NCBI GenBank assembly: GCA_021807065.1
Contig: JAKAPO010000110.1
Span: forward strand, 1-7,717
Direction: 5' to 3'
Length of the DNA stretch: 7,717 nucleotides
Source: a bacterium
Lineage (GTDB): Bacteria > Vulcanimicrobiota > Vulcanimicrobiia > Vulcanimicrobiales > Vulcanimicrobiaceae
Below the pieces are notes generated by a model. It ran no database searches, was not told the origin of the DNA, and worked only from the letters and a program-made list of their open reading frames with translations. Of the stretch, positions 5,577 through 7,717 are shown piece after piece. Numbering within the stretch: position 1 is the first letter of the stretch; every line of letters begins with the position of its first letter. The position numbers and the translations under genes are program-made.

Positions 5577-7588
5577 TCGTGCCGGAAGTGAAACTCGAAC
5601 CGCTTGCGATCGTCGGGTCCGCCGGCACCGGGAAGACGACCGCACTGCGCGAGCGAATCGAAGCAGCCCGAGCGAACGGCTACGCTCCCCTCGTTGCCGG
5701 AATCGACGAACCCGCCCCGCAGCGTTTGCACGCTCTCGCTTTAGAGATTTTAGGCGAAGCCGGTACGCCCGTGCGCCTCATCGACGACGTCGAAGCCGAG
5801 GCGCTGTTTGAAGAGGCGGCTGCACCGCTCCTCGCGATGGAGACGGAACTACTCGAGCTGCAGATCGACCCCGAAGTTCAAGGGTTGCGCACGCCGGAAC
5901 GGTTTCTCGAGTCGGCTTTTCGCCTCGAGCGCAACCTTGTCGAGGCCTTGATTCCGATCGAAGAGTTTCTCGAGCGCTCACTTACGGGTGCAACGGAATT
6001 CTACGCCCATACGCCCAATCTGGCGCAACCAGGTCTGCTCTCCGCAACGAAAAACGAGCACCGCGATTCGCTCGCCGTTTCGCCGCAAGAGCTGCAGCGG
6101 CAGTATCGCCGCGAGATCGATCTGGCGAAGCTGCTCGCGCAATTGTTTCGCGCGTACGAACGATTACTTCGTGAACGCGGCTGCGCGACGGGTCGCCACG
6201 CGGTTGCCGAAGCAGTTACGCTCTTGGCATCGGATTCCGCGCGCGCGGCGAGCCTACGCGAGCGCTATCGCCTCGCATTCGTCGACGACGCGCAAGACCT
6301 CACGCCGGGCGAGGCAACGCTCGTTCAAGAAATCTTTGGGAAGAGCTTGGAAGGCGTGACGCTAGCCGGAAATCCTGCTGGCGAGTTGCGCGGCACGGGA
6401 TGCCGGATCTTCGACGGCATCTCCAAGCGCGCCGAGCTGGCCACGCCATTCCGTCCGCCGGTGCAGCCTAGCTTCATGCGTCTGCAAACGCAGCGCGAGG
6501 AAGCCGCGGAGATCGCCGCGCACGTGGAGCGTCTCTTGAACGATGGCGCCAAACCCGGGGAAGTGGCGATCCTTCTGCGCTCCGCGCGGACGGCGACGGT
6601 CTACGAGGAGGCGCTGCTCGAGCGCAACGTTCCGGTGAACGTCTCCGGCGATTACAATCTCTTCGCCGATCGCCGCGCTCTCGACGCCCTCGCTTTGTTG
6701 TGGAACGTTCACGATCCGTTCCGGCACGATTATCTGCTACGCACGCTCTCCAATCCCGCGATGCATCTCAGTGACGCATCGGTCGCGGTACTCTGCGGCG
6801 AACCGAGCGAGAGACAGATAGTTCTCTTCGAAGAAGAGCCACCAAGTCCGCCCTCAGGCGCGCATCGTCACGATCCGATGCGCGCGGTTCGGCTGGCACG
6901 CAACGTCCTCGAAGGCGAATGCGACGCGAGGCTCCCCGAAATCGCGGTCGAGCGCGTCGCCCGCTTCCGCGCGCTTCGCGAGGGTTGGGTCGCATCGCAA
7001 GCAACGCTGCCGTTCGAGGCGTTCGTGCGCTTGGTGTGGAGCCAAGGGCTGGCGCGGGAAGGGGAGCCTGGCTCTGCGCGCGCACGCGCACAGCAGGAGA
7101 TTCTCTCGCAACTCCTTTCGCGCTTATCCGCATTTCTTGCCGCACATCAACGAGCCGGCCTCGGCGACGTATTGGCGGATGCAGAACGCCGAGCGCTTAG
7201 TTCCCTCGAATCGTGCCCGCTTCGTAACCGCGCCGATGCCGTCTCGATCACGAGCGTCGAACGCGCGCGTGGACGCGGCTTCGATCACGTCGTCATCGCC
7301 AACGTCAGGCCGGGAGCATTCCCGCCTTGGTACGCAGCCGATACGTTCCACTTCAGCCGGCGTCTCGGAATGGTTCCTCGCGACAACGTCGGCGACGCAC
7401 CTACGGCGCGCACCGCAAAGTTCACGTACTACGTCTATCGCGTACGGGCGCGCGAACGGTACAACGAGCGCGCGCGCAGACTCTTCGACTACGCGCGCTC
7501 GCGTGCGCGCCGCTCGCTGCTCGTTACCGCCTTCGGGCGGCCGACGCGCGGCGTCAGCGCACCGGAGTTCTTGGAAGAACTGCGCTAA
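5573..7588 (+). CDS. Compact UvrD/AdnA/AddB-like SF1 helicase, divergent motifs
   Basis: Starting at ATG 5573 (overlapping the nuclease stop, GGAG at 5556-5559 upstream) gives 671 aa. A 23-residue longer frame from GTG 5504 only adds shadow of the nuclease's Cys-rich tail. Motifs: Walker A GSAGTGKT at 15-22 (Lys21), HALALEIL at 53-60 (motif Ib-like), Walker B LAFVDDAQD at 234-242 (Asp238-Asp239 in place of Asp-Glu), motif III-like LAGNPAGELRGTG at 264-276, VAILLRSA at 331-338, motif V SVERARGRGFDHVVIANV at 561-578, and motif VI LFDYARSRARRSLLVTAFG at 637-655 with probable arginine finger Arg644. The Q motif is absent, as in AddB/AdnA-like subunits, and motif Ia (the TFTNKAA-type segment) is missing, with only about 30 residues between Walker A and HALALEIL. 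No nuclease domain follows. It probably works with the nuclease encoded just upstream in DNA end processing. ATPase activity is likely but unproven. Confidence 0.82.
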   Translation: MIVPEVKLEPLAIVGSAGTGKTTALRERIEAARANGYAPLVAGIDEPAPQRLHALALEILGEAGTPVRLIDDVEAEALFEEAAAPLLAMETELLELQIDPEVQGLRTPERFLESAFRLERNLVEALIPIEEFLERSLTGATEFYAHTPNLAQPGLLSATKNEHRDSLAVSPQELQRQYRREIDLAKLLAQLFRAYERLLRERGCATGRHAVAEAVTLLASDSARAASLRERYRLAFVDDAQDLTPGEATLVQEIFGKSLEGVTLAGNPAGELRGTGCRIFDGISKRAELATPFRPPVQPSFMRLQTQREEAAEIAAHVERLLNDGAKPGEVAILLRSARTATVYEEALLERNVPVNVSGDYNLFADRRALDALALLWNVHDPFRHDYLLRTLSNPAMHLSDASVAVLCGEPSERQIVLFEEEPPSPPSGAHRHDPMRAVRLARNVLEGECDARLPEIAVERVARFRALREGWVASQATLPFEAFVRLVWSQGLAREGEPGSARARAQQEILSQLLSRLSAFLAAHQRAGLGDVLADAERRALSSLESCPLRNRADAVSITSVERARGRGFDHVVIANVRPGAFPPWYAADTFHFSRRLGMVPRDNVGDAPTARTAKFTYYVYRVRARERYNERARRLFDYARSRARRSLLVTAFGRPTRGVSAPEFLEELR

Positions 7589-7601
7589 GAGCCTTACTAT
7601 C

Positions 7602-7717
7602 GTGCAGCTCCGGGTAATTGCCCCGAATGACTACGGGCGCCTCGTCTTACCGCTGTCTGCAGAACTCTGGGCGGGAAGGCGTGATCTTCAAACATATATC
7701 GCTCAGACGCTCGAGAT
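7602..7717 (+). CDS. Start of an unrecognised protein (cut by right edge)
   Basis: From GTG 7602, 13 nt after the helicase stop, 38 codons stay open to the edge and begin MQLRVIAPNDYGRLVLPLSAEL. I recognise no family in this fragment. Its close spacing and same strand suggest it is the third gene of the nuclease-helicase operon. A weak purine stretch (AAGAG, 7587-7591) could be its ribosome binding site. A competing frame from ATG 7627 is also open to the edge, so the frame is not certain. No terminator-like hairpin separates it from the helicase. Confidence 0.45.
   Translation, partial: MQLRVIAPNDYGRLVLPLSAELWAGRRDLQTYIAQTLE

Noticed and set aside
4671..5645. 324-codon open frame on the minus strand opposite the nuclease gene
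   Set aside because: It lies fully antisense to a gene with intact catalytic motifs, its translation is Arg/Ala-rich low-complexity typical of GC-rich antisense frames, and no domain is recognisable.

Overview
The window is a stretch of high-GC bacterial chromosome (hand counts of 65-73% in sampled coding lines) carrying housekeeping and DNA-repair-type genes. There are no RNA genes, CRISPR arrays, insertion sequences or phage genes that I can recognise. The taxon cannot be fixed from the sequence. The GC-rich codon use, the MEP-pathway gene and the AdnA/AddB-like helicase would fit a soil-type, deep-branching group such as Eremiobacterota or a relative, but that is only a guess.

Layout: (1) 1-1928, minus strand: an (alpha/alpha)6-barrel glycoside hydrolase resembling amylo-alpha-1,6-glucosidases, running off the left edge. 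It does not appear as a closed reading frame because its stop lies outside the window. (2) 1927-3596, plus strand: ispE (MEP isoprenoid pathway), followed through a 4-bp GTGA overlap by a MobA-like nucleotidyltransferase. The ATG of the glycosidase and the first possible ATG of ispE overlap on opposite strands in one CATG. (3) 3597-4049: about 450 bp with no convincing gene, a patch of clearly lower GC, and a cluster of inverted repeats at its right end. (4) 4050-4616, minus strand: ubiX, flavin prenyltransferase. (5) 4662-7588, plus strand, divergent from ubiX: a stand-alone RecB/AddB-type PD-(D/E)XK nuclease with a probable four-cysteine Fe-S staple, then by a 4-bp ATGA overlap a compact UvrD/AdnA/AddB-like SF1 helicase. 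A further gene starts at about 7602 and runs off the right edge.

The most interesting part is region 5. The nuclease and helicase look like the two halves of an AddB/AdnA-type subunit encoded as separate, translationally coupled proteins in reversed order (nuclease first). The helicase keeps the Walker A lysine and the probable arginine finger, but lacks a recognisable Q motif and motif Ia and has altered motifs II, III and V. This may be a divergent DNA-end-processing machine (repair or defence). The ispE-nucleotidyltransferase pair and ubiX both touch isoprenoid chemistry: ispE contributes to dimethylallyl precursor supply, and UbiX uses a dimethylallyl donor to make prenylated FMN for UbiD-type decarboxylases. 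They are not in one transcription unit.
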